This document shows positions 32,301-38,829 of a stretch of 64,000 nt of DNA, one piece after another. Origin of the DNA: Neoarius graeffei (lineage: Eukaryota; Chordata; Actinopteri; Siluriformes; Ariidae); NCBI RefSeq assembly GCF_027579695.1, contig NC_083569.1, positions 72,302,149 to 72,366,148 of the forward strand, read 5' to 3'. The notes under the pieces were generated by a model. The model was not told the origin of the DNA and did no database searches. It saw only the letters and a list, made by a program, of their open reading frames with translations. A program made the translations under genes and the position numbers. Each line of letters begins with the position of its first letter. The first letter of the stretch is position 1.

Positions 32301-34706
32301 TTCAGTTGGTACATTTTTTTTTTTTTCGGATCGGATGAGGGGGGCCCCATACATACCTTCGCCTGGGGCCCCCAATTTGCTAAATCCGCCACTGTGTAAA
32401 TGTTAACTGCTGTTTACCGGTTTCAGTTAGTACCTTATATTAGCTAATTATATTTTCATTAGGCGGCACGGCGGTGTAGTGGTTAGCGCTGTCGCCTCAC
32501 AGCAAGAAGGTCCTGGGTTCGAGCCCCATGGCCAGCAAGGGCCTTTCTGTGCGGAGTTTGCATGTTCTCCCCGTGTCCACGTGGGTTTCCTCCGGGTGCT
32601 CCGGTTTCCCCCACAGTCCAAAGACATGCAGGTTAGGTTAACTGGTGACTCTAAATTGACCGTAGGTGTGAATGTGAGTGTGAATGGTTGTCTGTGTCTA
32701 TGTGTCAGCCCTGTGATGACCTGGCGACTTGTCCAGGGTGTACCCCGCCTTTCACCCGTAGTCAGCTGGGATAGGCTCCAGCTTGCCTGCGACCCTGTAG
32801 AAGGATAAAGCGGCTAGAGATAATGAGATGAGATTTTCATTAGGCGGCACGGTGGTGTAGTGGTTAGCGCTGTCGCCTCACAGCAAGAAGGTCCTGGGTT
32901 CGAGCCCCGTGGCCAGCAAGGGCCTTTCTGTGTGGAGTTTGCATGTTCTCCCCGTGTCCGCGTGGGTTTCCTCCGGGTGCTCCGGTTTCCCCCACAGTCC
33001 AAAGACATGCAGGTTAGGTTAACTGGTGACTCTAAATTGACCGTAGGTGTGAATGTGAGTGTGAATGGTTGTCTGTGTCTATGTGTCAGCCCTGTGATGA
33101 CCTGGCGACTTGTCCAGGGTGTACCCCGACTTTCGCCCGTAGTCAGCTGGGATAGGCTCCAGCTTGCCTGCGACCCTGTAGAACAGGATAAAGCGGCTAC
33201 AGATAATGAGATGAGAGATGAGATATTTTCTTTACTTTCACATGATCAAACTTATGGGTATATTCAACTATCTAGCAAATGGTAGCTCATTCAGTCACTC
33301 GAAGCTCTTTTTTCTGACATCAGTAAAATCAATATCTTGGTGACAATAATTAACAATGCTGTAATTGCCACTTTGAGTTAGTCAGCGTTCCAGGGCGGCA
33401 CGGTAGTGCAGTGGTTAGCACTGTTGCCTCACAGGAAGGGGATTCTGGGTTCGAGCCTCATGGCCAACTGGAGCCTTTCTGTGTGGAGTTTGCATGTTCT
33501 CCCCTTGTCTGCGAGGGTTTCCTCCAGGTGCTCCAGTTTCCTCCCACAAAGACATACAGATTAGGTAAAAATGCCCAGCCACTGGGGTTGCTTACTTAGT
33601 GCCGGTCCCAAGGGTTGAGGAGGGTTGCGTCAGGAAGGGCATCCGGTGTAAAATCCTATGCCAAATCAAATATGCGGATCATGATGATCCAGGGAGCAGC
33701 CGAATGAAGAAGTAGTAGTTAGTTAGTTAGTGTTCCATCATAAGTATGTCACAGCATGTACGTTCCTGACACAAATAAATACTGTGTCCATCACCAGTAT
33801 GGGGGTGGTGTGGGGCGAGAGGCGGATATCCACTGCAGAGACTCTGGTTCCGGTTTTTGCGAGATGGCGATTCCCATTTCAACCAATTGAGTGAAACTTT
33901 GCATGCCTCGGATTCCAATCAGATTTTGACTGACGATCTGAACATAGCCTTCGAAGAGGGAAAATGAGATAAATAGCGCTTTGACCCTTTTTGAATTAGA
34001 GTCATAGAAAAGTATTCATCACTTGACGGATGTTTCAGTATATTGCAGCATTTTGATATATGGCGTACGTAAAGGAACAGTTTGTACGTTTTGAGACCTG
34101 CTGCTGCCTGACTGACACATTTGTTCGTGTGCATTTTAATGACTTTTTGTTTCTTCTTCCTCCACGTCTACAGGGAGCAGGAGCAGTGGCTCCACTCGGA
34201 GTGAGGGTGAGAGGAGGAGGGGTAGTAAGAGTGGCAGCACCGTGGCTGGCAGCACACGTGACGACAAATCTCCCAACGGGGGTGGAGCTGACTCGCGCTC
34301 AGGCAGCGGCAGCGAATCTGAATACTCAGTGCGTAGTAGCCTAAGGAGGGACCATGGCTCAGCCACACCAAGTGAGCACAGTCATGCGAGTCAGCGCTCA
34401 CATCACCGGGCACCGCCCCCTCACCTCGCTCCATACCCACCTGGCATTCCCATTCCATACAACCCCATGATGGTAATGATGGTACCACAGCACCCACATC
34501 CACACCCAGCACTGGGAGCTCCTCATCCGCAGACAGCTGGCACGCCACTACACCCAGGTCTGCCTCCACCCAGTAATCCTGGAGGACCTCCTGGAGCTCC
34601 ACCCACACGTGACCTGGCCTCCGTTCCACCTGAGCTCACAGCCTCCAGGCAGTCTTTCCACCTGGCCATGGGAAACCCCAGCGAGTTCTTTGTGGATGTC
34701 ATGTAG
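6327..34706 (+). CDS. dvl2: Dishevelled segment polarity protein 2 (spliced, 3' part of the gene)
   Basis: Dishevelled is the cytoplasmic hub of Wnt signalling: it binds Frizzled and passes the signal to the beta-catenin and planar-polarity branches. Thirteen exons, each bounded by AG and GT and with matching phases, give 2000 coding bases (about 666 codons) to a TAG at 34704. Visible parts in order are: a proline-rich linker, a Ser/acidic stretch ([16 protein letters not shown]), the basic run [16 protein letters not shown], a PDZ domain (about visible residues 168-260, with FLGISIVGQ), a DEP domain (about 330-405), a [10 protein letters not shown] segment and the C-terminus [11 protein letters not shown]. 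The [16 protein letters not shown] and PPPYHELSS blocks match DVL2 better than DVL1 or DVL3. Vertebrate DVL2 is about 736 residues, so roughly the first 100 (the DIX domain) lie left of the window. These are probably exons 3-15. No frameshift or stop is seen. Confidence 0.95.
6734..8333 (-). mobile_element. Tc1-like transposon family A, copy 1
   Basis: The element is flanked by TA (6732-6733 and 8334-8335) and has inverted ends beginning CAACCCCGATTCC. Within each end the block AAAAAAGTTGGGACA occurs twice about 190 bases apart, an IR/DR layout like that of Sleeping Beauty-type elements. It lies in the dvl2 intron between 6459 and 9263, opposite to the gene. Three more copies are at 28537, 41947 and 53771. 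Confidence 0.93.
6921..8025 (-). pseudogene. Family A Tc1 transposase, frameshifted
   Basis: The reading frame starts with the expected helix-turn-helix region ([20 protein letters not shown]) and the first catalytic Asp in LWSDES, but a 5-base deletion near 7435 relative to the other copies shifts the frame. The second half continues in another frame from 7499 to 6921 with QHDNAKPHT (second Asp) and SPDLSPIEN (Glu). All three DDE residues survive, but the protein cannot be made in one piece. Confidence 0.88.
8336..9262. other. dvl2 intron sequence, no recognised feature
   Basis: AT-rich intron between a Tc1 insertion and the next exon. No coding exon, RNA gene or clear repeat is seen apart from a short homopolymer near 9010. 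Confidence 0.5.
9263..9369 (+). CDS. dvl2: dvl2 exon (ETESVVS block)
   Basis: The acceptor is GGTGTTGCAG and the donor GTGAGA. The split His codon is completed, then [20 protein letters not shown] and [14 protein letters not shown] follow. The [16 protein letters not shown] block is diagnostic of vertebrate dishevelled. The correct frame differs from the longest open frame across this exon. Confidence 0.9.
9455..9584 (+). CDS. dvl2: dvl2 exon ([12 protein letters not shown] block)
   Basis: The acceptor is CTACTTCAG and the donor GTTAGT. It encodes [19 protein letters not shown], then [13 protein letters not shown] and an acidic DSDDDDTMS. The exon is 130 bases, with 2 bases at each end belonging to split codons, and it joins in phase to the exon at 16556. 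Confidence 0.95.
9692..10069 (+). mobile_element. tRNA-derived SINE (family 1), full length, with target duplication
   Basis: Complete family 1 SINE. The 12-base target duplication ATGCGTAACAAC is seen at 9680-9691 and 10070-10081, with no mismatch. Confidence 0.93.
10326..10411 (+). pseudogene. THAP-domain ORF start interrupted by a SINE
   Basis: The ATG at 10326 opens [12 protein letters not shown] and continues through [10 protein letters not shown]. The M-x3-C-x4-C start and the KFP motif are those of a THAP zinc finger. The frame then runs directly into a SINE at 10412, so the domain is cut after about 28 residues. It lies inside the large TTAA element, as the THAP frame at 4774 lies inside a smaller one, which supports a shared transposon origin. 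Confidence 0.6.
11149..11222. repeat. (GATA)n microsatellite
   Basis: About eighteen GATA units without interruption inside the hAT element. Translations of this stretch are artefacts. Confidence 0.95.
11233..11312. repeat. (TTA)n/(TAG)n compound microsatellite
   Basis: A run of TTA units changes to a run of TAG units at about 11270. The reverse strand gives poly-Asn and poly-Thr frames that are not genes. Confidence 0.93.
13640..14160 (+). repeat. Diverged tandem repeat of about 180 bases
   Basis: Three related units each contain a GTTTC/GTTCCTGG(A)GC start, a TATGAGTGGTATGGGCTTGAAA-like block, TGTGCCTTTTCATACTAAGAAA and a T-rich end (near 13650, 13805 and 13985). The array runs into AGCTCACCTGGACC AAAGGTCTGGTGGGTTTATG, a short imperfect hairpin resembling a repeat known from several aquatic animals. 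It lies within the large TTAA element or intron. Confidence 0.55.
14537..16140 (-). mobile_element. Tc1-like transposon family B, copy 1
   Basis: TA flanks at 14535-14536 and 16141-16142. The ends read CAGTGGGGCAAAAAAGTATT and its complement, and inner repeats of AGTGGGAGAACTTGCA type are present on both sides. A truncated second copy is at 37903-38597. Confidence 0.93.
14753..15774 (-). pseudogene. Family B Tc1 transposase, frameshifted
   Basis: The first half (15774 to about 15235) begins [20 protein letters not shown], with a helix-turn-helix ([19 protein letters not shown]) and the first Asp in [10 protein letters not shown]. The frame then changes near 15235 and the second half runs to 14753 with [10 protein letters not shown] (second Asp), [11 protein letters not shown] (Glu) and a KGYITKY end. 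The DDE residues are intact, but a small indel splits the gene. Confidence 0.88.
16556..16646 (+). CDS. dvl2: dvl2 exon (basic region)
   Basis: The acceptor is GTTGTGTGCAG and the donor GTAATG. After completing a split Arg codon it encodes [20 protein letters not shown] and continues [10 protein letters not shown]. The [10 protein letters not shown] ending is a DVL2-type feature. The basic cluster is close to the PDZ domain. Confidence 0.95.
16700..18020 (+). repeat. Diverged tandem repeat of about 270-290 bases in dvl2 intron
   Basis: The blocks CTAGAATTGTA-CTCCTCTCTC (about 16796, 17616 and 17888), AGTTAAAT-GTAT-TCCTCCCTC (about 16916 and 17730) and TTCTGCACAAAACTTGGTCATT-like (about 16720, 16990 and 17812) recur in the same order. 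The array has about three diverged units, and a short DNA transposon is inserted in it at 17017. Confidence 0.6.
17017..17555. mobile_element. Harbinger-like MITE with CCCCTTTTCCACC ends
   Basis: The ends CCCCTTTTCCACCAGATCAG and CTGCTTTGGTGGAAAAGGGG are inverted. The interior repeats GGTTC/GAACC-type pairs near each end. A similar element is at 21997-22832 with clean ATA duplications; here the flanks are ATA and AGTA, so the duplication is imperfect. It is non-coding. Confidence 0.65.
18166..18235 (+). CDS. dvl2: dvl2 exon (start of PDZ domain)
   Basis: The acceptor is CTTTCTTGCAG and the donor GTTAGT. It encodes [20 protein letters not shown] and LNM plus one base of the next Glu codon. 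[20 protein letters not shown] is the conserved entry to the dishevelled PDZ domain. Confidence 0.95.
18386..20022 (-). mobile_element. Tc1-like transposon family D
   Basis: TA flanks at 18384-18385 and 20023-20024. The ends read CAGTTAGGTCC-TAAATATTTGGACA and the complement TGTCCAAATATATATGGACC on the right. It is a single copy in this window, in a dvl2 intron. Confidence 0.92.
18638..19704 (-). pseudogene. Family D Tc1 transposase, frameshifted and active-site mutant
   Basis: The N-terminal frame (19704 to 18958; a natural start is [14 protein letters not shown]) has two helix-turn-helix parts and the first Asp in [11 protein letters not shown]. It shifts near 18965, and the C-terminal frame runs 18982 to 18638 with [11 protein letters not shown] (Glu) and a KGFSTKY end. 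The block that normally reads DNDPKH here reads GNDPKHK, so the second catalytic Asp is a Gly. The gene is dead for two reasons. Confidence 0.88.
20274..20413 (+). CDS. dvl2: dvl2 exon (PDZ domain core)
   Basis: The acceptor is GTTTAACAG and the donor GTGAGT. It encodes [20 protein letters not shown], then [20 protein letters not shown] and PGDMLLQ. The FLGISIV segment is the carboxylate-binding loop and beta-2 strand of the PDZ domain, which binds the Frizzled KTxxxW motif. Confidence 0.97.
20803..21830. mobile_element. hAT-type element with CTTTGGAC target duplication
   Basis: The 8-base duplication CTTTGGAC is at 20795-20802 and 21831-21838. The ends CAGGGCTTAATTTGAG and the inverted ACAAATTAAGCACTG are hAT-like. 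The interior has no transposase; a tRNA-derived SINE is inserted at 21277-21443. Confidence 0.88.
21277..21443 (-). mobile_element. tRNA-derived SINE (family 3) with a perfect 20-base target duplication
   Basis: On the minus strand it has a tRNA-like head (GTGGCTCAGGTGGGTAAGGCG, with the B-box-like GGTTCGATTCCAACC), then a body with CTCCCTG..TTCTCCTGCTCATT and CCTATCCAATAAAGGTGG. The direct repeat TGCTGGCACTGCTTTTAAAT is perfect at 21257-21276 and 21444-21463. It differs from the family 1 SINE in head and body. Confidence 0.88.
21997..22832. mobile_element. Harbinger-like MITE with ATA target duplication
   Basis: Inverted ends CCCCTTTTCCACTCAGG and GGTGGAAATGGG, flanked by ATA at 21994-21996 and 22833-22835. 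The ends match the element at 17017-17555. It splits the transposase remnant of family E between QWP and SPDLNP. Confidence 0.65.
22870..24048. mobile_element. TTAA-flanked DNA element carrying a SINE
   Basis: TTAA occurs at 22870-22873 and 24045-24048. The inward ends (TTAAAGCCGAAGACGGCCTTTC and the inverted partner with AAGGCAGTCTGCCTTTAA) are imperfect inverted repeats. No THAP or transposase frame is seen; the left third has short AT-rich sequence. A full SINE occupies 23204-23583. Confidence 0.6.
23204..23583 (-). mobile_element. tRNA-derived SINE (family 1), with target duplication
   Basis: Complete family 1 SINE in minus orientation. The 11-base duplication AGTTCCATCAT is at 23193-23203 and 23584-23594. 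Confidence 0.92.
24225..25124. mobile_element. hAT-type element with CTCTAGCC target duplication
   Basis: The ends CAGACCTGGGCA and the inverted TGCCCACCCCTG are hAT-like, and the 8-base duplication CTCTAGCC is at 24217-24224 and 25125-25132. Sub-end stretches are rich in GGCCCGCGGGCCGC. No coding frame is recognisable. It interrupts the family E element near its right end. Confidence 0.9.
25361..25437 (+). CDS. dvl2: dvl2 exon (PDZ domain end)
   Basis: The acceptor is CTCCACAG and the donor GTGAGG. It encodes [20 protein letters not shown] and IVHKP plus two bases of Gly. This is the alpha-2 helix region of the PDZ domain that lines the peptide groove. Confidence 0.97.
25524..25591 (+). CDS. 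dvl2: dvl2 exon (after PDZ)
   Basis: The acceptor is GTATTTCAG and the donor GTGAGT. It encodes [20 protein letters not shown] and PR plus one base of Asn. The PSPQ-YFTLPRNEP reading follows DVL2. Confidence 0.96.
26500..26599. repeat. Perfect 22-base inverted repeat
   Basis: The arm at 26500-26521 (TAAAACCCGGGATGG then AACGGGA) is exactly complementary to 26578-26599, with a 56-base spacer. It could extrude as a hairpin or mark the fold-back end of a mobile element. It is not followed by a T run, and it sits in an intron, so it is not called a terminator. Confidence 0.75.
26811..27503. mobile_element. Harbinger-like MITE (TGGCCCTTTTCCACTAC ends), copy 1
   Basis: The ends TGGCCCTTTTCCACTAC and GTAGTGGAAAAGCGGCA are inverted, with a TTT duplication at 26808-26810 and 27504-27506. 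The ends carry repeated CAGCTCGCTTCAGC-like blocks. A second copy with TAA flanks is at 57487-58735. Confidence 0.82.
27976..28098 (+). CDS. dvl2: dvl2 exon (PDZ-DEP linker)
   Basis: The acceptor is TTTTTGTCAG and the donor GTATGT. It encodes the completed Asn, then [20 protein letters not shown] and a Ser/Thr-rich [10 protein letters not shown], plus one base of Arg. IDPAAWVSH is invariant among vertebrate dishevelleds. Confidence 0.96.
28300..28431 (+). CDS. dvl2: dvl2 exon (start of DEP domain)
   Basis: The acceptor is ATCTACAG and the donor GTAAGG. It encodes [40 protein letters not shown] and [26 protein letters not shown] opens the DEP domain, which binds Frizzled and membranes. Confidence 0.97.
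28537..30105 (-). mobile_element. Tc1-like transposon family A, copy 2
   Basis: TA flanks at 28535-28536 and 30106-30107, with CAACCCTGATTCC ends and internal GTTGGGACA repeats. It is inserted in the dvl2 intron between the two DEP exons. The right end is about 35 bases shorter than in copy 1. Confidence 0.94.
28725..29831 (-). CDS. Family A Tc1 transposase, full-length frame but active-site mutant
   Basis: An uninterrupted frame of 368 codons starts [21 protein letters not shown] later Met at MGRGSPIP may be the usual start. The paired helix-turn-helix domain (about residues 25-130, [15 protein letters not shown] with one residue lost against copy 4) precedes the DDE catalytic domain. LWSDES supplies the first Asp and SPDLSPIEN the Glu. 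The second Asp, in the block QHDNAKPHT of the other copies, is Asn (QHNNAKPHT). Tc1 enzymes need all three acidic residues, so this copy should be catalytically dead despite its open frame. Confidence 0.85.
   Translation of the reverse strand: MTGYKKSILEWQRLSEVKMGRGSPIPLILLRQIVEQYQKGVRQCKIAKSLNISSSTVHIIKRFRESGRISVRKGQGQKTILGARDLRTLRQHCITYRHASVLEITKWAQEYFQRTLSVNTIHCAIRRCQLKLYSSKKKPYLNMIQKRRRLLWAKAHLKWTVAKWKTVLWSDESKCEVLYGNQGRRVIRTKEEKDDPSCYQRSVQKPASLMVWGCISACGMGSLHIWKDTINAERYIQVLEQHMLPSRRRLFQGRPCIFQHNNAKPHTASITASWLRRRRVRVLNWPACSPDLSPIENIWRVIKRKIRQKRPKTVEQLESYIRQEWVNIPIPKLEQLVSSVPRRLQTVVKRKGDVSQWETWPCPNFFEM
30202..30378 (+). CDS. dvl2: dvl2 exon (DEP domain end)
   Basis: The acceptor is GTATGTGCAG and the donor GTGAGT. 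It encodes [40 protein letters not shown] and [18 protein letters not shown]. This is the body of the DEP domain, with the conserved Lys in ARKYAS and the [11 protein letters not shown] end. Confidence 0.97.
30582..30800 (+). CDS. dvl2: dvl2 exon (PPPYHELSS segment)
   Basis: The acceptor is AAATCTCAG and the donor GTGAGA. It encodes [40 protein letters not shown], a Tyr/Pro-rich stretch and [24 protein letters not shown] is a PY motif of the kind read by NEDD4-type WW domains. YHEL is known in DVL2 as the AP-2 adaptor contact used in Frizzled endocytosis. Confidence 0.96.
30801..31557. other. dvl2 intron sequence, no recognised feature
   Basis: No exon, RNA gene or clear repeat is seen before the hAT insertion at 31558. 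Confidence 0.5.
31558..32394. mobile_element. hAT-type element in dvl2 intron
   Basis: The ends CAGGGGCAGTCTTAAC and the inverted GCTAAATCCGCCACTG are hAT-like. The perfect 8-base duplication TGTAAATG is at 31550-31557 and 32395-32402. Sub-end GGGGCCCCC blocks occur near both ends. It is non-coding and contains a CA repeat at 31983-32007. Confidence 0.92.
32462..32833 (+). mobile_element. tRNA-derived SINE (family 1), first of a tandem pair
   Basis: Complete family 1 SINE. It is preceded by ATTTTCATTA (32452-32461), which recurs at the junction with the second copy (32834-32843). Confidence 0.9.
32844..33223 (+). mobile_element. tRNA-derived SINE (family 1), second of a tandem pair
   Basis: Nearly identical to the copy just upstream and in the same orientation. 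The tail has the AACAGGATAAAGCGGCTACAG variant and is followed by ATATTTTCTTTAC, resembling the left flank, as expected if both copies share one target site. Confidence 0.9.
33394..33730 (+). mobile_element. SINE with family 1-like head and a third tail type
   Basis: The head and core (GGCGGCACGGTAGTGCAGTGG to CCTCCCACAAAGACATACAG) are a diverged family 1. The rest (GTGCCGGTCCCAAGGG, GGTTGCGTCAGGAAGGGCAT, ATGCGGATCATGATGATCC) is a tail not found on the other copies and known in similar form on other fish SINEs. Confidence 0.75.
34174..34706 (+). CDS. dvl2: dvl2 last coding exon
   Basis: The acceptor is CACGTCTACAG; translation ends at TAG 34704-34706. It encodes [20 protein letters not shown], a Ser/Gly-rich stretch, [13 protein letters not shown], a His/Pro-rich region with [12 protein letters not shown], and ends in [20 protein letters not shown] then [10 protein letters not shown]. 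The [18 protein letters not shown] end is the conserved dishevelled C-terminus. A long antisense frame over this exon is a shadow. Confidence 0.97.
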
Positions 34707-36050
34707 GGGAAGTCAACCCAGGATAAGTGTGTCTGTGTGTGGGATGGATGAGTGAACCAGTGAGTGAGTGAGTGAGTGAGTAAATGAATGAAACCTCTAT
34801 GTGACTTATTCATATAATAACTGTGAGCCTCATTCAGTAAGCGACTGAGAGTAACACTTGGTATTGCTGCAGGATAGTGCTTTATAGTTGGCATCTATCC
34901 TTGCCAGCAGGAACAGGGTTTCTGTATAAAGCTGGATGTCTTGCACAACTCAGATTTAGCACATCAAGTAATTTTTAAAGCGAGTTCAGTCTCATCAACA
35001 GAATTCAACAGGGTCAGACTTCCCTAAATGTGCCCTTTTTTTTTTTTTTTTAAACATCTCCAAACATTTCCTGACACTTTTTTTTTCCCTGTAAATATTT
35101 ATCAAATTGTGCAGGGAGCACTATACTCTGATTAACATAGGAAAATCTCTAAGGCCTCTTTATATCCTATGAAAATATTTGCCTTGGCAAAAGTCATCCT
35201 GCCCAAATGCTAGTTCTTTTGATCTCTAAATGCATGTTTGGGTTTCTGCATAACCTACCTGCAGAAGTGTGTGTTTGTTTGTTTAAAGAATGCAAATTAA
35301 GAAAATCACGTTTTCTGTTAGACACTCTTTTCACAGAATAACCAAGTCAACAAGCAGACAGTTTCACGAGTATTTTTTCTTTTTACAGGAAAAAAAAAAA
35401 TCTATAAAGGATTCTGGATGTTTTTGACAAGGCAGCTATGAAGTGGTATTAGTAAGTTGTATTTTCTCAAATCCTTACAACCATGAGCTTCCACAACTGA
35501 AATGTTTAAGCATAAGGGGAAGCTGTCTAACGTTATGGCAACTAGTACTGAAGGTCTGTTCTTTACAGTACACCTTTGCAGTAAATGACATTAATAAATG
35601 ACAAACTAATGTGAAAAAGGGTTTGACTGATTAGGATTATAAACAGTTTCTTTTGATGGCCATTTTCTCTGGTACTGTGGACTAAAGTTGACTGAAGAGT
35701 AATCATGGTCATAAACGTTTACCGTCAAACACAGCTGCATATGTTGGCAGACTAGAGTTGTGGTACAGACAGTGGTACTCGGAGAGGGAGAGTTAATGCC
35801 AAAAATGGTACTTACGCTGGGTAGAACAGGCAGTTTTTGTAATCCACATATTTCACATTTCTTCTCTTTTTTTTTTTTTTGTTTGTAGACTGACGAGCAT
35901 AATCATTTTTGTATGAATGAATATATGGATATAATCGAAGCATACAGGTGCTAAATGAAGATTGAACAGAACAGTGCCACTTTTGGTGCCATGTTGTTTG
36001 TTGTCACTTTTGTGTTTCTTACTCAAAATAAATTTGTAATAGAAGAGAAC
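34707..36050 (+). other. dvl2: dvl2 3' untranslated region
   Basis: The region runs from the stop codon to just after an AATAAA at 36027-36032. The length (about 1.3 kb) is ordinary. It includes a short TGAG repeat at about 34757-34782 and several T runs. The cleavage position is inferred. Confidence 0.7.
36027..36032 (+). terminator. dvl2: Likely dvl2 polyadenylation signal
   Basis: A canonical AATAAA is followed by a GT/T-rich stretch (36062-36086). An earlier AATAAA-like site near 35591 is weaker in context. Confidence 0.6.
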
Positions 36051-36160
36051 ATTTCTGGACTGACGCTCTTTTTTTTTTTTTTTTTCCCCAAATGTACAGG
36101 TTGTTTCATAGTTTTTAAGAACTAGCCACTGTCTCACTTGCTCAATCAATCAATCAATAA

Positions 36161-36537
36161 TCTCATCTCATCTCATTATCTCTAGCCGCTTTATCCTTCT
36201 ACAGGGTCGCAGGCAAGCTGGAGCCTATCCCAGCTGACTACGGGCGAGAGGCGGGGTACACCCTGGACAAGTCGCCAGGTCATCACAGGGCTGACACATA
36301 GACACAGACAACCATTCACACTCACATTCACACCTACGGTCAATTTAGAGTCACCAGTTAACCTAACCTGCATGTCTTTGGACTGTGGGGGAAACCGGAG
36401 CACCCGGAGGAAACCCACGCGGACACGGGGAGAACATGCAAACTCCGCACAGAAAGGCCCTCGCCGGCCACGGGGCTCGAACCCAGACCTTCTTGTTGTG
36501 AGGCGACAGCGCTAACCACTACACCACCGTGCTGCCC
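36161..36537 (-). mobile_element. tRNA-derived SINE (family 1)
   Basis: Full-length minus-oriented copy from the ATCTCATCTC tail to the GTGCTGCCC head. The left flank is an AATC tandem run and no clear target duplication is visible. Confidence 0.88.
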
Positions 36538-37902
36538 TTCATAACATGTTATAAAGCTAATTTGAGTGGTGACAAAAGATGCAAGAAGAAAATACAGTCA
36601 GTTCTTGGTCACTTTATTAGGCATTACATGACTTCATGAAAACCCAATAATTAAATCAATCGTACTGTAAAATTCAGCAGCAATAGTGTCCTTTTTTTTT
36701 TAATATAATAGCTTTATTTGCTTCTTGTGTTGCGTTTTTGTATTGTTTATTAATCAGGAATTAATGTTTATTATTTTTTATAACAGTTTTATTTTATTTG
36801 GCCATTATTCTGATAGCTGGTAAGGGTCTATCCTGACCGACTGTGCTCATGTGGGTTTCTTCAGGATTCTCTAGTTTTGTCCCCAAAAATACAATATGCC
36901 TGTACATGATTGGCTGCTCTTAGACATGACTGGGTGTGTGAATGTGTTTGTCCGTGGTGCCCTGGGATAGACTGGCATCCCATCCAGGGTCCACTATTCC
37001 CAGGATAAGCTCTGGATCTACCGCCAATCTGATCAGGAAAAACTATTTACTTTGGATAAATCCGTCAGTAAGAGGAAATCTGCTTTATATCACCAAAGTC
37101 CTTATGCTGCAATTGGTCACCCGTGATGTAGCTGATAACCTCACACTTCAGAATTGTGGGATGAAGTCAACACAAGTTGAGCTGGCTGTATAAACCCTTA
37201 TTATTCATGAAGAAAAAAGGGATCTCTTCATGTGTGTTGTGAATTATGTGAGCAATTAATCCTGTTAAGACATGACTGTGAGAATGAAGTGAAAATTGCA
37301 GATAACATGAGAAAATAATCCTGTTTCAGCAACCGTCCTAAATGGAAAGGAAGAAGAAATATACGAAAGAAAAAGATACTCTGTATCAGAGAAAAACTGA
37401 AATAATCTCCATAAAAATAATTATAGTAGTAAAAGAGCCCATCAAAAAAATTATCAGAGACTGGACTGGAAAAGAAAAACAAGAACAGTGAAGGGGAGTG
37501 CTATAAAGATATGTAAGGAATGAGGGTAAAGGTGAGAAAAATAAGAGGAGGTAATGAAAGGAAAAAAAGTCAGGAAATACTTTTCTTGGAGTAAATTTGA
37601 TCGGATACGATGGTTTAATGTGTAAGCCAAGTACAGACGACAGGTGTGGTAAAATGGTGGCTTGGACGCTTCACTCGTCTGTACCAGCGCTTGTTGGCCA
37701 ATGAGTTATCCGCTGTGGTGTGTGGTCACCACAGCGGATAATGTCCCTCCATCTCCTCCTGTCCTCCAACATTAACAAAATAAACTTTTAAAAAAAACAT
37801 AGAGAGACAAACAGATGATACAAATGTACATTAGAGAAAGAGAAAAGTAGAGACACACAAACAAAACAAAAAAAAATAGGCATCTCTCAAGCAAAGTGCA
37901 TA
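36538..37902. other. Intergenic sequence after dvl2, one hairpin
   Basis: No gene is supported. A perfect 15-base inverted repeat at 37706-37720 / 37727-37741 (TTATCCGCTGTGGTG) is the only clear structure. Similar ATCCGCTGTGG sequences occur in fish SINE tails. Confidence 0.5.
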
Positions 37903-38597
37903 CAGTGGGGCAAAAAAGTATTTAGTCAGTCACCAATTGTGCAAGTTCTCCCACTTAAAAAGATGAGAGAGGCCTGTAATTTTCATCATAGGTATACCTC
38001 AACTATGAGAGACAAAATGAGAAAAAAAAATCCAGAAAATCACATTGTCTGATTTTTAAAGAATTTATTTGCAAATTATGGTGGAAAATAAGTATTTGGT
38101 CAATAACAAAAGTTCATCTCAGTACTTTGTTATATACCCTTTGTTGGCAATGACAGAGGTCAAACATTTTCTGTAAGTCTTCACAAGGTTTTCACACACT
38201 GTTGCTGGTATTTTGGCCCATTCCTCCATGCAGATCTCCTCTAGAGCAGTGATGTTTTGGGGCTGTCGCTGGGCAACACGGACTTTCAACTCCCTCCAAA
38301 GATTTTCTATGGGGTTGAGATCTGGAGACTGGCTAGGCCACTCCAGGACCTTGAAATGCTTCTTACGAAGCCACTCCTTCGTTGCCCGGGCGATGTGTTT
38401 GGGATCATTGTCATGCTGAAAGACCCAGCCACGTTTCATCTTCAATGCCCTTGCTGATGGAAGGAGGTTTTCACTCAAAATCTCACGATACATGGCCCCA
38501 TTCATTCTTTCCTTTACACGGATCAGTCGTCCTGGTCCCTTTGCAGAAAAACAGCCCCAAAGCATGATGTTTCCACCCCCATGCTTCACAGTAGGTA
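37903..38597 (-). mobile_element. Tc1-like transposon family B, copy 2 (truncated)
   Basis: It begins after TA (37901-37902) with CAGTGGGGCAAAAAAGTATT and keeps the C-terminal transposase half (minus 38589 to 38119, with QHDNDPKH and [11 protein letters not shown]). It stops where a family C end was inserted at a TA inside the gene. The N-terminal half is missing. Confidence 0.9.
38119..38589 (-). pseudogene. C-terminal half of a family B Tc1 transposase
   Basis: About 156 codons from [20 protein letters not shown] to KGYITKY. The second Asp and the Glu of the triad are present, but the DNA-binding domain and the first Asp are absent. Confidence 0.88.
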
Positions 38598-38829
38598 CAG
38601 TGGTGCCTGAAAGTTTGTGAACCCTTTAGAATTTTCTATATTTCTGCATAAATATGACCTAAAACATCATCAGATTTTCACACAAGTCCTAAAAGTAGAT
38701 AAAGAGAACCCAGTTAAACAAATGAGACAAAAAAATTATACTTGGTCATTTATTTATTGAGGAACATGATCCAATATTACATATGTCAGTGGCAAAAGTA
38801 TGTGAACCTCTAGGATCAGCAGTTAATTC
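38598..38829 (+). mobile_element. Solo inverted end of Tc1 family C
   Basis: It starts CAGTGGTGCCTGAAAGTTTG next to a TA and matches the right end of the 10587-13039 element in reverse as far as the AGGATCAGCAGTTAATT stretch. The remainder of the transposon is missing; a LINE follows directly. Confidence 0.85.

Noticed and set aside
34168..34629. 153-codon minus-strand frame opposite the last dvl2 exon
   Set aside because: It arises from the codon bias of the His/Pro/Gly-rich dvl2 tail. There are no splice sites or domains of its own.
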